From Commensalibacter melissae (GTDB taxonomy: Bacteria; Pseudomonadota; Alphaproteobacteria; Acetobacterales; Acetobacteraceae), in assembly GCF_009734185.1 (NCBI RefSeq), contig NZ_CP046393.1:302501-366500 (forward strand): a stretch of DNA of 64,000 nucleotides, written 5' to 3'. The translations under genes were made by a program, and so were the position numbers. Within the stretch, counting starts at the first letter, position 1. Every line of letters starts with the position of its first letter. The notes under the pieces were generated by a model. That model was given only the letters and a program-made list of their open reading frames with translations. It did not search any database and was not told the DNA's origin. Of the stretch, positions 27,996-37,729 are shown in pieces.

Positions 27996-28774
27996 ATATT
28001 CCCGAAGAAGAGTTGATCAATGATAAATCAATGTCTCTGATGGAACATTTTATTGAGTTACGTCGTCGAATGATTGTCTGTCTGGCAACTTTTTTGATTG
28101 CTTTTGGGTTTTGTTATTACTATTCGGAACAAATCTATATGTTCTTGGCCCACCCCTTGGCGCAAGCCATGCGACAACAGGGAGAACAACCCCATCTTAT
28201 TTATACGGCCTTATATGAGGCATTTTTCACTTATATCAAGTTGGCATTTTTCGGTGCAATTTTTTGTTCATTTCCTATGTTTGCCATTCAAGCATGGATA
28301 TATATCGCCCCGGGATTATATCGAAATGAAAAAAGGATTTTTGCGCCTTTTTTGGTTGCAACACCGATTTTGTTTTTACTGGGTGCAGCGCTCGCTTATT
28401 TCTTTGTCTTTCCTTTTGCATGGAAATTCTTTTTATCATTTCAGGTTGGGGGGGATCATAATATGCATATTGAATTGCAAGCCAAGGTTTCCGAATATCT
28501 TTCGTTAGTTATGCGGTTAATCATGGCTTTTGGTATTGCATTTGAGCTTCCTGTCATGTTGACATTGATGGCAAAAATAGGTTTTGTGACTTCATTAAAG
28601 TTAAAGAAATTCAGAAGATATGCATATGTTATTGCTTTTGTAATTGCTGCAGTTCTTACACCTCCCGATGTAATTACACAAACTTCCTTGGCTATCCCTT
28701 TAATTATTTTATATGAGATTTCAATTTTATCTGCCCGAATGGTGGAACCCAAATCAGAAAAGGAATTATTATAA
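27992..28774 (+). CDS. tatC: Sec-independent protein translocase TatC
   Basis: A TatC of about 260 residues with six membrane helices, the core receptor for twin-arginine signal peptides. The N-terminal [14 protein letters not shown] segment and the conserved first periplasmic region are typical, as is [12 protein letters not shown]. It overlaps tatB; an ATG two codons earlier (27986) is equally possible. The serS start codon overlaps its stop. A Tat substrate candidate is the SDR at 33294-34337. Confidence 0.95.
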   Translation: MNIPEEELINDKSMSLMEHFIELRRRMIVCLATFLIAFGFCYYYSEQIYMFLAHPLAQAMRQQGEQPHLIYTALYEAFFTYIKLAFFGAIFCSFPMFAIQAWIYIAPGLYRNEKRIFAPFLVATPILFLLGAALAYFFVFPFAWKFFLSFQVGGDHNMHIELQAKVSEYLSLVMRLIMAFGIAFELPVMLTLMAKIGFVTSLKLKKFRRYAYVIAFVIAAVLTPPDVITQTSLAIPLIILYEISILSARMVEPKSEKELL

Positions 28775-30054
28775 TGCATGATTTTCGTGCTCTGCGTTCT
28801 GATCCTGTGGCTTTTGATAACGATTTGGCCCGTCGTGGATTATCCGCAGTTAGTCAGACATTATTATCGTATGATGAGGAACGGCGCTCATATTTGAATG
28901 AGCTGCATCAAAAACAAGCTGATCGAAATAATATTTCAAAACAAATTGGTCAGTTAAAACGGAATAAAGAAAACAGTTCCGTTTTGGAAGCGCAAGCCAT
29001 AAGGTTGCGTCAGGAAATAGATTCATTGCAGACGCGTGCGGATAAATTGGATCAACAAATTTTTGAGGTTCTGGCAAGTTTGCCTAATCGTTTGGCTGTG
29101 GAAGTTCCGACGGGAAAAGATGAAACTGAAAATGTTGTTGTACATTATTGGGGAAAAATACGTGAATTTGGTTTTACTCCATTGCAGCATTTCGAGTTGG
29201 GCGAAAAATCAGGGTTGATGGATTTTAATGCAGCTACCAAATTAGCGGGCGCACGGTTCAGCATTTTACGTGGAGCGTTGGCAAGACTTGATCGTGCCCT
29301 GGGACAATTTATGCTGGATTTTCATACAACTGAACATGATTACGAGGAATATGTCGTTCCATTACTAGTTAATGAACAGACCATGTTTAACACGGATAAA
29401 TTGCCTAAATTCGGGGATCAGTCTTTTTGTACAAAAGATGATCGTTGGCTAATTCCAACAGCAGAGGTCCCTCTGACAGGAATACAGGCAGGTGAAATAA
29501 TCAATTATGATCAATTACCTGTTCGCAGAACTGCTTTAACCGCCTGCTTCCGAAGTGAAGCAGGAGCTGCTGGTCGTGATACAAGAGGATTAATTCGACA
29601 GCACCAATTTTATAAGGTTGAAATGGTCAGTGTGACCGCACCTGAAGAAAGTGAAAAAGAGCATGAGCGGATGACCCGTTGTGCCGAAATGGTTCTTGAA
29701 AAATTGGAATTACCCTATCGTCGTGTCTTGTTATGTTCTGGTGATACTGGATTTGGGGCAGCAAAAACCTGGGATCTGGAAGTTTGGCTGCCAGGCCAAC
29801 AAGCCTGGCGCGAAATTTCATCTTGTTCCAATACACGTGATTTTCAGGCGCGTCGCATGAATGCTCGCTATCGCCCACAACCTGAAGAAGGTAGAAAAAC
29901 GCCTCCGGTATTTTTGCATACTTTAAATGGATCTGGTGTTGCAGTTGGACGGGCTTTGGTTGCTGTTATGGAAAACTATCAAAATGAGGATGGTTCAATA
30001 TCTATTCCTGAAGTGCTTCGATCTTATATGGGTGGTATTGAAAAAATCGGATAA
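28774..30054 (+). CDS. serS: seryl-tRNA synthetase
   Basis: A 426-residue class II synthetase charging tRNA-Ser. An N-terminal coiled-coil arm (about residues 30-105) that grips the tRNA is followed by the catalytic core with TAEVPLTG, motif 2 [21 protein letters not shown] and motif 3 [18 protein letters not shown]. The stop of tatC overlaps its start. A strong terminator follows 10 bases after the stop. Confidence 0.97.
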   Translation: MHDFRALRSDPVAFDNDLARRGLSAVSQTLLSYDEERRSYLNELHQKQADRNNISKQIGQLKRNKENSSVLEAQAIRLRQEIDSLQTRADKLDQQIFEVLASLPNRLAVEVPTGKDETENVVVHYWGKIREFGFTPLQHFELGEKSGLMDFNAATKLAGARFSILRGALARLDRALGQFMLDFHTTEHDYEEYVVPLLVNEQTMFNTDKLPKFGDQSFCTKDDRWLIPTAEVPLTGIQAGEIINYDQLPVRRTALTACFRSEAGAAGRDTRGLIRQHQFYKVEMVSVTAPEESEKEHERMTRCAEMVLEKLELPYRRVLLCSGDTGFGAAKTWDLEVWLPGQQAWREISSCSNTRDFQARRMNARYRPQPEEGRKTPPVFLHTLNGSGVAVGRALVAVMENYQNEDGSISIPEVLRSYMGGIEKIG

Positions 30055-30064
30055 TGAAATATAA

Positions 30065-30098
30065 CAAAAGGGGATAAAATTCACCCCCTTTTGTTTTT
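30065..30098 (+). terminator. rho-independent terminator after serS
   Basis: CAAAAGGGG (30065-30073) pairs with CCCCTTTTG (30085-30093) and is followed by five Ts. It should end the argS-to-serS transcript. Confidence 0.85.
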
Positions 30099-30128
30099 GG
30101 ACTGTCAAATTGTAAAAAGAAAAAAGTA

Positions 30129-30986
30129 TTATCCACTGGATAATTTGGCCGTTAAATCTTCAATAAATTGCCAGGCAACACGGCCATTTCTGGCACCACG
30201 AGTAACTGACCATTCGTTGGCCTGTGCTATGAGATCCTCTTTTGAAATGGGTAATTTTCTTGCTTTTGCATATTCTGTTACAATCTGATCAAATAAATCT
30301 TTGGAGCAATTATGAAATCCGATCCATAATCCAAAACGATCAGAAAGAGATACTTTTTCCTCAATGGCTTCAGAAGGATTAATGGCGGAAGAGGATTCAT
30401 TTTCAATCATATTCCTTGGCATTAAATGTCTACGATTGCTTGTGGCGTAAAATAACACATTTTCTGGGCGTCCGGCAATTCCACCGTCTAATACAGATTT
30501 GAGCGCTTTATAATCACGGTCTTCTGATTCAAAGGAAAGATCATCTGAAAAAATGATGAATTTGTAAGACAGAGGTTTCAATAACCGTAAAAGAATGGGC
30601 AGGGAGTAGATATCATCCCTGGGAATTTCAATAATTTTCAAAAGAGGGCAAATGGTTGATAGTTTGCTGTTTACTTCATGATAAACCGATTTGATCAATG
30701 AAGATTTTCCTGTTCCCCTTGCCCCCCATAAAAGAACGTTATTGGCGGGAAGATTTTTGGCAAAATGATATGTATTCAGAAAAAGTGTTTCTTTTTGGTT
30801 TTCGATACCTTGTAACAGATGAAAGTCGATAAAAGACATGTTCTGAATGGGTGTCAATTCATTATTCTGGGCGGACCAGATAAAACAGTTATATTTATCA
30901 ATATTTTCAATTTTTGGCTGAGGAGGGGCAAGTCTCTCTAGGGAAATCGCGATACGTTCCAGTAAGGGGATAAGGGATTGAGTCAT
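30129..30986 (-). CDS. DUF815 family AAA ATPase
   Basis: A 285-residue P-loop ATPase of the DUF815 family. Walker A is in LLWGARGTGKSSLIK, Walker B in FIIFSDDLSFE, and a sensor-like YATSNRRHLMPR follows; the C-terminus has the family's VTRGARNGRVAWQFIEDL. The role of the family is not established. The start MTQSLIPLLERIA at 30986 has GGAAAAAAG upstream and matches how homologs begin; an ATG at 31004 would add six residues. It is divergent from yajC, a common alphaproteobacterial neighbour. Confidence 0.88.
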   Translation of the reverse strand: MTQSLIPLLERIAISLERLAPPQPKIENIDKYNCFIWSAQNNELTPIQNMSFIDFHLLQGIENQKETLFLNTYHFAKNLPANNVLLWGARGTGKSSLIKSVYHEVNSKLSTICPLLKIIEIPRDDIYSLPILLRLLKPLSYKFIIFSDDLSFESEDRDYKALKSVLDGGIAGRPENVLFYATSNRRHLMPRNMIENESSSAINPSEAIEEKVSLSDRFGLWIGFHNCSKDLFDQIVTEYAKARKLPISKEDLIAQANEWSVTRGARNGRVAWQFIEDLTAKLSSG

Positions 30987-31103
30987 CTTTTTTCCGGTTT
31001 TCATGATCTTGTAGTATGCGAGATACTTTATATAGTGTATGAAGGTGCCTATAATGATAGATGATCAATATACGTAATGTGAATAAGATAGGAAAGCAGT
31101 TTG

Positions 31104-31550
31104 ATGATCAATTTTATGGATTTATTTATTACTCCTGCCTATGCACAAAGTGCAGGCGGTGGTGGAGGTGGTACTGCCACAATCATGAGTTTACTGCCTT
31201 TTATTGGAATATTTCTGGTATTTTATTTTATTGTTATTATGCCGCAGCAAAAAAAAGCCAAGCAAGTTCGTGAAAAAATGAAAGCATTGCGACGGGGTGA
31301 TAAAATTGTAACCGCGGGTGGTATTGTTGGTAAAATTGTACGTAACCAGGAAGATTCAGATCAAATGGAAGTGGAAATTGCGTCAAATGTTCGAGTAATG
31401 GTTGTTCGTAGTACTGTTACGACTGTTTTGGAAAGTAAGGCCCAAACAGAAAATACCCAATCCAAGATAAAAAACCAAGGTAAAAAAGAAGCCAAAGAAA
31501 ATAAGGCTGTTACATTGGATAAAGCTGATGAAACGGTAAAAGCGGAATAA
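31104..31550 (+). CDS. yajC: Sec translocon accessory protein YajC
   Basis: A 148-residue YajC, a small inner-membrane partner of SecDF. The pattern is typical: a short N-terminus ending in YAQSAGGGGGG, one membrane helix (SLLPFIGIFLVFYFIVIMPQQKKAK), then LRRGDKIVTAGGIVGKI and a charged tail. The ATG at 31104 has AGGAAAG about 8 bases upstream. In many relatives secD and secF follow directly; here a terminator and sodB on the other strand follow instead, so secDF must be elsewhere. Confidence 0.95.
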   Translation: MINFMDLFITPAYAQSAGGGGGGTATIMSLLPFIGIFLVFYFIVIMPQQKKAKQVREKMKALRRGDKIVTAGGIVGKIVRNQEDSDQMEVEIASNVRVMVVRSTVTTVLESKAQTENTQSKIKNQGKKEAKENKAVTLDKADETVKAE

Positions 31551-31572
31551 AAAACCGGCGGAATGCCGGTTT
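31549..31572 (-). terminator. terminator between convergent yajC and sodB
   Basis: AAACCGGC (31552-31559) and GCCGGTTT (31565-31572) form an 8-bp stem with a 5-base loop. The T-run is best on the minus strand (six Ts, from the A-run at 31549-31554), so it mainly serves sodB but may also stop yajC transcription. Confidence 0.8.
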
Positions 31573-31584
31573 CCTTGATACAGT

Positions 31585-32193
31585 TTATTTTGCGTTTATT
31601 TGGGCTTCTGCAAAATCATAATTTGCGAGGTTATTAAGGAAATTATCCACAAAATCAGGGCGGCGATTACGGAAATCAATATAATATGCATGTTCCCATA
31701 CATCAATGGTTAATAGAGGTTTTCCCTGGCCCTCGGAAATCGGGTTTTTACCATTTGGTGTTTTGGTAACGATTAATTTATTGTCAGAAGTCAAAACCAG
31801 CCAAGCCCATCCCGAGCCAAATTGCGTGGTAGCGGCTTTTTTGAATTCAGCTTTGAAATTTTCAACTGAACCAAAATTTTTACGGATTAACTCTTCAAAT
31901 GCAGGAGACATTGAACCACCATCAGGACTTAGGGAATTCCAGAATAAAGAATGGTTGTAATGTTGACCTGCATTATTCAAAACAGGTGTTAAGGATTCAT
32001 CCTTTGCTGCCGTTACAATTAATTCCTCTAATGATTTCCCTTCAAGTGCAGGGTTTGCTTTGATAAGATCATTCAGGGTATTAACATAAGCTTGATGATG
32101 CTTGTCATGGTGAAATTGCATGGTTTCTTCGCTCATTCCTGAACGAGCCAGAGCATTATAGGGAAAGGGAAGTTGTGGTAATTCAAAAGACAT
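31585..32193 (-). CDS. sodB: superoxide dismutase, Fe type
   Basis: A 202-residue iron/manganese superoxide dismutase that detoxifies superoxide in the cytosol. Metal ligands are seen in FHHDKHHQAYV (His near 27), NHSLFWNSLSPDGG (His near 79) and DVWEHAYYIDF (Asp and His near 160-164). The FGSGWAWLV segment and the Fe-type residue pattern suggest iron, though metal choice cannot be proven from sequence. Convergent with yajC across a shared terminator. Confidence 0.95.
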   Translation of the reverse strand: MSFELPQLPFPYNALARSGMSEETMQFHHDKHHQAYVNTLNDLIKANPALEGKSLEELIVTAAKDESLTPVLNNAGQHYNHSLFWNSLSPDGGSMSPAFEELIRKNFGSVENFKAEFKKAATTQFGSGWAWLVLTSDNKLIVTKTPNGKNPISEGQGKPLLTIDVWEHAYYIDFRNRRPDFVDNFLNNLANYDFAEAQINAK

Positions 32194-32348
32194 TTGGTTC
32201 CTCGATATATTGCAATAATTTTAAAAAATTATATAAGACCTTTTTGGTTCTTAATTCTCTTATATAGAGATTATGCGGAATTTTACAGAGATTAATTGAT
32301 AAATTTTTTAGGCACATCTCCTTCATAAATTATATATATCTTTTGAAA

Positions 32349-33200
32349 ATGATTAAAGAAAAATCTAAACCCCTTTCTTTTTGCGGCCAATATATAAGGA
32401 AGTCTGATCCAGATCACTTCTTTTGCGCGCTTTTTATGCCTTCTGATTTACGAGAACAATATTTTCGTTTATTGGCATTTTATACCGAGATTACTCGGGC
32501 CGTGACCCTATCCTCTTCATGGGATGTGGCAGGGCCAATGGCGGGTTATATCCGTTTGCAATGGTGGCGGGACTTGTTGGCAAACAAATCCGACCGGGAT
32601 CATGAAATTGCGCCTTATATCAAGGATTCTCTGGATCGAAATTTGTTTTCTGCTGAAGATCTTTTAAAAATCATTTCCGCTCGCGAAGAAGAATTGGAGG
32701 GTATAAAAAATTGGAATCATTGGGATTCGATAATGGTGCGGTCTGTTGGACAAATTCAGCGGATTCTTGCAAATCTTTTTAAAATAAGAGAATTACCGTT
32801 GGTTGAAGCGGTGATTGCAGCGGGTATTGCCAGTGAAACCGTTCATATTTCAAAAAATTTACCGAATATATTTAGAAAAGGGCGTTGTCCTTTGCCAGCA
32901 GAGATAATTCATGATTTCTCGTTACAGCGGTCAGAAAACGGAATTAGCGTAACATCATCAGAACTTAATGCAATCCGTGATATTTTAATAGAAAAGGCAT
33001 ATTTTTATTTGCGAAGAAGCGAGAAGGCTTGTTTGTTAGATCGTCATTACAGATCCGTTATTTTACCTGTTATTTTGGCCAAACGGGATCTACACAGGTT
33101 TGAACAATGGGATCATTTGTCCCGGAAACGTGGAATTGGAGACAAGTTGTCCGTTTTAAAGGCAAATTATTGGGTTAAATTGAAAATAAGCGAGACTTAG
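32349..33200 (+). CDS. squalene/phytoene synthase-like protein
   Basis: A 283-residue protein of the squalene/phytoene synthase superfamily. FCALFMPSDLREQYFRLLAFYTEI is the typical first helix pair, and GPMAGYIRLQWWRDLL matches the next block. The Asp-rich substrate motifs of true synthases are not evident (the first reads YTEITRA), so it is closer to the NDUFAF6-like, possibly non-catalytic branch found in alphaproteobacteria. The ATG at 32349 is chosen over a TTG at 32343; neither has a strong ribosome site. Confidence 0.75.
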   Translation: MIKEKSKPLSFCGQYIRKSDPDHFFCALFMPSDLREQYFRLLAFYTEITRAVTLSSSWDVAGPMAGYIRLQWWRDLLANKSDRDHEIAPYIKDSLDRNLFSAEDLLKIISAREEELEGIKNWNHWDSIMVRSVGQIQRILANLFKIRELPLVEAVIAAGIASETVHISKNLPNIFRKGRCPLPAEIIHDFSLQRSENGISVTSSELNAIRDILIEKAYFYLRRSEKACLLDRHYRSVILPVILAKRDLHRFEQWDHLSRKRGIGDKLSVLKANYWVKLKISET

Positions 33201-33293
33201 AAAGATAATTTTTTATAAAAAAGGTTCATTATAAAATTAATGAACCTTAAAAATAATGGATACTTAGAGATTATAAAGCAGAAAATAATAAGA

Positions 33294-34337
33294 TTATCCA
33301 GGTTGTCCTGTTCCTCCCACAATTCCCCAGCTTTGCCCTGTTACATAAGATGATTCAGTAGAGGCAAGTGTAACATACAAGGGAGCGATTTCTGCAGGTT
33401 GCCCAGGTCGTTTAAATGGACTTTCACCACCAAAGTTGGGAATAGCTGATTGGGGCTGAGCCCCGCAAATTTGTAGGGGGGTCCAGAAAGGTCCTGGATC
33501 AACACAGTTGACACGTATTCCTTTGGGAAGAAGCTGTTTGGCCATTGATTTTGTAAAGTTGCTGATACCTGCTTTGGACATGCCATAATCCACCAGAATT
33601 TCTGGAGGCATATATGATACGAGTGAAGAGGTGGTGATGATGGAACTGCCAGGTGGCAAATGTGGAATGGCAGCTTTGGTGATCCAGAAAAGTGCATAAA
33701 GATTGGTTTTCATTGTCCAATCAAATTCTTCTGTTGTTATATCAGTCAGTTGTTCAGAATATTTTTGCCTTCCAGCCACATGGGCAAGAATATCTATTTG
33801 GCCCAATTTGGCTAAAGCATCTGCAACAAGTTTTTTACAGAAATCCTCATTCCGGATATCACCGGGTAATGCAACAGCCTTACGTCCGGCTTTTTGTATA
33901 AGATCGATGACCTCCTTTGCATCAGGTTCTTCTTGTGGTAGATAATTGATGGCAACATCCGCTCCTTCACGTGCAAAGGCTATAGCGGCAGCGCGTCCAA
34001 TACCGGAATCACCTCCTGTAACTAGTGCGTGTCGTCCTTTTAAACGTCCGCTTCCCTGATATGTTTTTTCTCCGCAATCAGGAACAGGTTGCATCTTGGA
34101 CTGTAAACCAGGCCAAGGTTGTGGCTGTTTAGAAAAGGGAGGCGTTGGGTATAGGGACATTGGGTTTTTTAGAGGAGGGACAGATTTATTTTCAACATGT
34201 TCAGGCATGGCATGAATACTCCTATTTGTCGCTAAAGCGGCAGCTCCAACAGCGACACCGGTAAGGACTTGGCGACGAGAGTTGGTATGAAATACGGAAG
34301 AATTCGCATTATTCTCAGACTTTTCTTTTTCAGACAT
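33294..34337 (-). CDS. SDR oxidoreductase with twin-arginine signal
   Basis: A 347-residue short-chain dehydrogenase/reductase. The SDR core has the cofactor motif TGGDSGIGRAAAIAFAREGA, the NNAG-equivalent HVAG, catalytic Ser in ITTSSLVSY and the YGMSK active site. It is preceded by a Tat signal (SRRQVLTGVAVGAAALATN, near residues 20-40), which implies export folded with its nucleotide. The ATG at 34337 has TAGGTG about 7 bases upstream. The layout resembles the YhdF/YhxC-like SDRs; substrate unknown. It may be exported by the TatBC system encoded in this window. Confidence 0.85.
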   Translation of the reverse strand: MSEKEKSENNANSSVFHTNSRRQVLTGVAVGAAALATNRSIHAMPEHVENKSVPPLKNPMSLYPTPPFSKQPQPWPGLQSKMQPVPDCGEKTYQGSGRLKGRHALVTGGDSGIGRAAAIAFAREGADVAINYLPQEEPDAKEVIDLIQKAGRKAVALPGDIRNEDFCKKLVADALAKLGQIDILAHVAGRQKYSEQLTDITTEEFDWTMKTNLYALFWITKAAIPHLPPGSSIITTSSLVSYMPPEILVDYGMSKAGISNFTKSMAKQLLPKGIRVNCVDPGPFWTPLQICGAQPQSAIPNFGGESPFKRPGQPAEIAPLYVTLASTESSYVTGQSWGIVGGTGQPG

Positions 34338-34621
34338 ATTTATCACCTAAAGAAATTTGAGAAATATAAAATAATAAATTAATAATTAAATTTTATTACT
34401 TGGATAAGTTTATTAATTATTATTGGCAAAATTATTTTATATTATATAACTCATTATAATTTCTATTCTATATTTTAAATATTTTAAATTCAATATATTT
34501 TAATTTATTACTTAATTATATAGCAAATAATGAAATGCTATGAGATATAGTTATTCTATGAATTTTAATGAAAAAAGATAACTGAAGAAAAGAGAGTTTC
34601 TCCAGTTATTAAATGTTATCT
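34338..34621. other. AT-rich intergenic region
   Basis: About 280 bases, strongly AT-rich, upstream of the SDR gene and downstream of the repeat protein gene. I see no RNA gene or convincing frame; a promoter for the SDR gene is expected here. Confidence 0.3.
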
Positions 34622-35119
34622 TTATTTGCTTAAAGATGCCGGTTTATTGGGTTGATCAGGCTGACTTTCGATTATATCTTTTATATGTTTCAGTTCCCGA
34701 TATATATCGCTATTTTTGTCTTTGGCCTTTGTTTCTAATTCATTGAGTTTTTTATAAAGGTCACTGTTCTTATCATTAACTTGTGTTTTAAGATATTCAA
34801 TTTCTTCATTTAAATCTTTCTTTTTATCATGTGTATAGGTTTTAAGTTGTTCCAGATTTTTGTGTAAATTGCTGTTTTTGTCTTGGATTTGCTTTTCCAG
34901 CGTATCTAGATCTTTATCGAAATCTTGGTTTTTTTCATGAGCGTAGGATTTTAGAAAATCAAATTTTTGATGCATCATGTTATCTCCCGTTGGGGAGTGA
35001 TTAATGGTCGTTTTTGATTCGTCTGTGACTTGGGTAGTTTCAGCCAAGGCTGGACAAGATAAGAGTAATCCCAGAAAAGCGCTATAGGACAGTAAAAGTC
35101 TTTTTTTTATAATCCTCAT
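34622..35119 (-). CDS. exported protein of five 18-residue helical repeats
   Basis: About 165 residues with a signal peptide (hydrophobic stretch to PALA, likely cut before ET). The mature part is dominated by five tandem 18-residue repeats, DNA 34667-34936, of the pattern DKNSDLYKKLNELETKAK. Eighteen residues make exactly five alpha-helical turns, so each repeat presents the same face: a long amphipathic helix or coiled coil in the periplasm. An LLSC before PALA could be read as a weak lipobox. Two further in-frame ATGs (35128, 35134) leave the start open. Family and function not recognised. Confidence 0.65.
   Translation of the reverse strand: MRIIKKRLLLSYSAFLGLLLSCPALAETTQVTDESKTTINHSPTGDNMMHQKFDFLKSYAHEKNQDFDKDLDTLEKQIQDKNSNLHKNLEQLKTYTHDKKKDLNEEIEYLKTQVNDKNSDLYKKLNELETKAKDKNSDIYRELKHIKDIIESQPDQPNKPASLSK
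34667..34936 (-). repeat. five in-frame 54-base tandem repeats
   Basis: Five direct, diverged 54-base units, each coding 18 residues that begin (D/E)K(N/K). They lie wholly within the exported coiled-coil gene and keep the frame. Confidence 0.75.
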
Positions 35120-35617
35120 AATTACCATACCCATTTTGATATAAGTTTATATTTTAATAATATTAATCCCGGTTGTGATGTTTTGGGTCAATCTTACCTA
35201 ATAAAATGATCATTTTTAATTATATATCTTACCGGAATTATGATCAACCTTACCCAATAAATTGACAATACTTATCATATACCTTATCGAAATCAGAATT
35301 AAAGCCACCTATCGTGTTATAATCATTATCGTAAACCTAGCTGTCACTTGCATTGGCATAGGAAAAAGATAAATGGTTTAAAAAAATTACTGAAATAAAA
35401 ATTTAGCTAATTTATAAATGAATGTTGGATTTCCAAAATTTTTAGGCTTAAATAAAATATTAAATGTTATTAATTGTTATTTGAATATAATTGTTCAAGA
35501 AAAGTTTTTTTGTCCGATCATTCGGATGCAAACCATAAAAAGATAATCAAAAAACATTCACCATTTGTCTAAAAAAATATTATAATCTAGGCGATTATTA
35601 AGGGATATGAACGAATT
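35120..35617. other. intergenic region with imperfect direct repeats
   Basis: About 500 AT-rich bases between divergent small exported-protein genes. It contains two 23-base segments with 19 of 23 positions alike (35187-35209 and 35243-35265, core CTTACC.AATAA). No RNA gene or coding frame recognised. Confidence 0.35.
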
Positions 35618-36094
35618 ATGAAAAAATATCAACTTTTCTTATTCATGATTGGGATAAGTCTATATGATTCATCAAGTTATTCAATTTATGCCAAGCCTTC
35701 TGTGACAACTAAGGAAACCCCGAATGAAGAATGGAATATCCATCAATCGGAGAATAAGTATAATACTGATACTGGCATTTTTCCATCCTATCATAAAAAA
35801 AGAGGTTTATACCCTTCCAAACATCAGATGCATAATCCGCTACGTAAAAAAGGTTGGCATACTCATCCAGATCCCTATATTGAGGAGGGGGGTGTCTATA
35901 CCAATTCTGAACATCCTGCCTTGACAGATGATCAATCGACTATGCGTGAATATACAAGTGGAACACCTAATCATTATGTTTCACCCCCGTCTATTTTGTT
36001 AGGGTTAAAACATTCACGCCAGTCTCAGCAAAAGGTCAGGATCACTGACCCGTCAAATGGGTATGCACCGCCCATTTCATTACCCCCTTCATAA
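35618..36094 (+). CDS. small exported protein, unknown
   Basis: A 158-residue protein with a signal peptide (MKKYQLFLFMIGISLYDSSS to YAKPS). The body is polar, rich in His, Pro, Ser and Tyr, without recognised domains, and probably disordered. It resembles in style, though not in clear sequence, the His-rich exported protein at 3079-3543. It stands alone between an AT-rich region and tyrS. Confidence 0.6.
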   Translation: MKKYQLFLFMIGISLYDSSSYSIYAKPSVTTKETPNEEWNIHQSENKYNTDTGIFPSYHKKRGLYPSKHQMHNPLRKKGWHTHPDPYIEEGGVYTNSEHPALTDDQSTMREYTSGTPNHYVSPPSILLGLKHSRQSQQKVRITDPSNGYAPPISLPPS

Positions 36095-36244
36095 TTCATA
36101 AAAAGAGTCTCTTTAGTTTTGAGGAACATTTAAAGCGTGTTCTTTGATTTTAAACTAATTCATGATACATAGAAAAATCTGATTTGCCGAGTTCAAGTCA
36201 ACGTTGATTAAATTTTTGACCAAATCTGATTTTGAGATAATATT

Positions 36245-37495
36245 ATGACCCCAAAAAGTTCGTTTATACAGGAAGCACAGGCACGAGGATTTATTTTTCA
36301 GGCGACTGATCTGAAAAGCCTGGATGAGCGTATGGCAAAAGGTTCTATTTCTGGATATATCGGATTTGATCCAACAGCTGACAGTTTGCATGTCGGGTCT
36401 TTGGTACAGCTGATGCTGTTGCGTTTATTGCAAAAACATGGACATCAGCCCGTTGCTTTAGTTGGTGGTGGAACAGCCCAAATCGGAGACCCCTCTTTCC
36501 GGGAAGAGGCACGCAGCTTGATGAATCAGGGTACAATTGACCGGAATTTAGATGGGATTGTCCAGAATATTCATCAAATTTTACAATTTGGATCAGGCGA
36601 AAACAAAACAATTACGGTTGATAATGCAGAATGGCTGAAAAAGCTTTCCTACATTGACTTGCTAAGGGATGTTGGCATTCATTTTTCAGTTAACCGTATG
36701 TTATCCTTTGACAGTGTTAAAACACGTTTGGAAAGAGAACAAGGGTTATCATTTCTTGAATTTAACTATTCCATTTTGCAATCATATGATTTTCGCGAAT
36801 TAAATCGTCGTTATGGAACTGTTTTACAGATGGGTGGTTCAGATCAATGGGGAAATATTGTATCTGGTGTAGAACTTGTACGTCGAATGGAGGGAAAACA
36901 GGTATTTGGATTAACAGCCCCCTTATTGACAACAAGTTCAGGGGCCAAGATGGGGAAAACAGCCAAAGGAGCCATTTGGCTTAACAAGGAGAAATGTTCG
37001 GTTTTTGATTTCTGGCAATTTTGGCGTAATACGGAAGACCAGGATGTTGGTCGTTTTCTTAAACTTTTCACAGATCTTTCCATTCAGGAATGTGAACGTT
37101 TAGCCGCTTTGCAAGGAGCGGAAATAAACGAGGCGAAAAAAATGCTGGCAACAGAAGTGACCGCAATTTGTCATGGTCGTAGTGAAGCAGAAGCTGCACA
37201 GAAGGCGGCTAGAGACATATTTGAGCAGGGTAAACTGGCTCAAGACGGATTACCCGAAATAGTCTTGCCCACCGAAATGCTACAACAGGGTGTTCCTGTT
37301 TTTCGTTTATTTGTTCTTGGAAAGTTAGTGAATAGTAATGCGGAAGCCAGAAGATTAATTCGAGGGGGTGGAGCAAGAATTAATGATGAAAAAATTAGTG
37401 ATGAGGGACAAATTATTACTGATGATGCGTTATGTGATGGGGTTATTAAGCTGTCATCAGGTCGTAAAAATCATATATTGATACGTTGTCGATAG
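36245..37495 (+). CDS. tyrS: tyrosyl-tRNA synthetase
   Basis: A 416-residue class I synthetase for tRNA-Tyr. The HIGH motif is GFDPTADSLHVGSL, the tyrosine site includes QMGGSDQWGN, and the KMSKS loop reads KMGKTAKG. A C-terminal S4-like RNA-binding domain (LVNSNAEARRLIRGGGARIN) is present. Length and order are normal for the TyrRS of Gram-negative bacteria. Confidence 0.97.
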   Translation: MTPKSSFIQEAQARGFIFQATDLKSLDERMAKGSISGYIGFDPTADSLHVGSLVQLMLLRLLQKHGHQPVALVGGGTAQIGDPSFREEARSLMNQGTIDRNLDGIVQNIHQILQFGSGENKTITVDNAEWLKKLSYIDLLRDVGIHFSVNRMLSFDSVKTRLEREQGLSFLEFNYSILQSYDFRELNRRYGTVLQMGGSDQWGNIVSGVELVRRMEGKQVFGLTAPLLTTSSGAKMGKTAKGAIWLNKEKCSVFDFWQFWRNTEDQDVGRFLKLFTDLSIQECERLAALQGAEINEAKKMLATEVTAICHGRSEAEAAQKAARDIFEQGKLAQDGLPEIVLPTEMLQQGVPVFRLFVLGKLVNSNAEARRLIRGGGARINDEKISDEGQIITDDALCDGVIKLSSGRKNHILIRCR

Positions 37496-37549
37496 TATAA
37501 GGATGCTATTTTTAATATTACCGTTTAGAACAATCGTTTTTTGTCTTAA

Positions 37550-37604
37550 CCTTTTAAAAACCAAATATCGGTTTTAAAAGATTTATTTTCATGATTTGGT
37601 TTTT
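37550..37604 (+). terminator. overlapping alternative hairpins after tyrS
   Basis: AAAAACCAAAT (37556-37566) can pair with ATTTGGTTTTT (37594-37604), ending in a T-run, as a terminator with a long loop. The same left arm can instead form CTTTTAAAA.CC with GGTTTTAAAAG (about 37551-37580). The two structures exclude each other. The simple reading is the tyrS terminator. Confidence 0.45.
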
Positions 37605-37729
37605 ATACAATTAAATAAATCATTTTCTATCAATGATTATAAAATAAATATACATCGCTGTATTATTATAGAATTAGATTAAAAAATTGATAATTTTATA
37701 GTGATTATCTTTTTTCGTTTACGGTTTTT

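Noticed and set aside
34667-34936. A CRISPR-like array because of regular repeats
   Set aside because: The repeats are contiguous, diverged, in frame and code for helical protein units, with no spacers.
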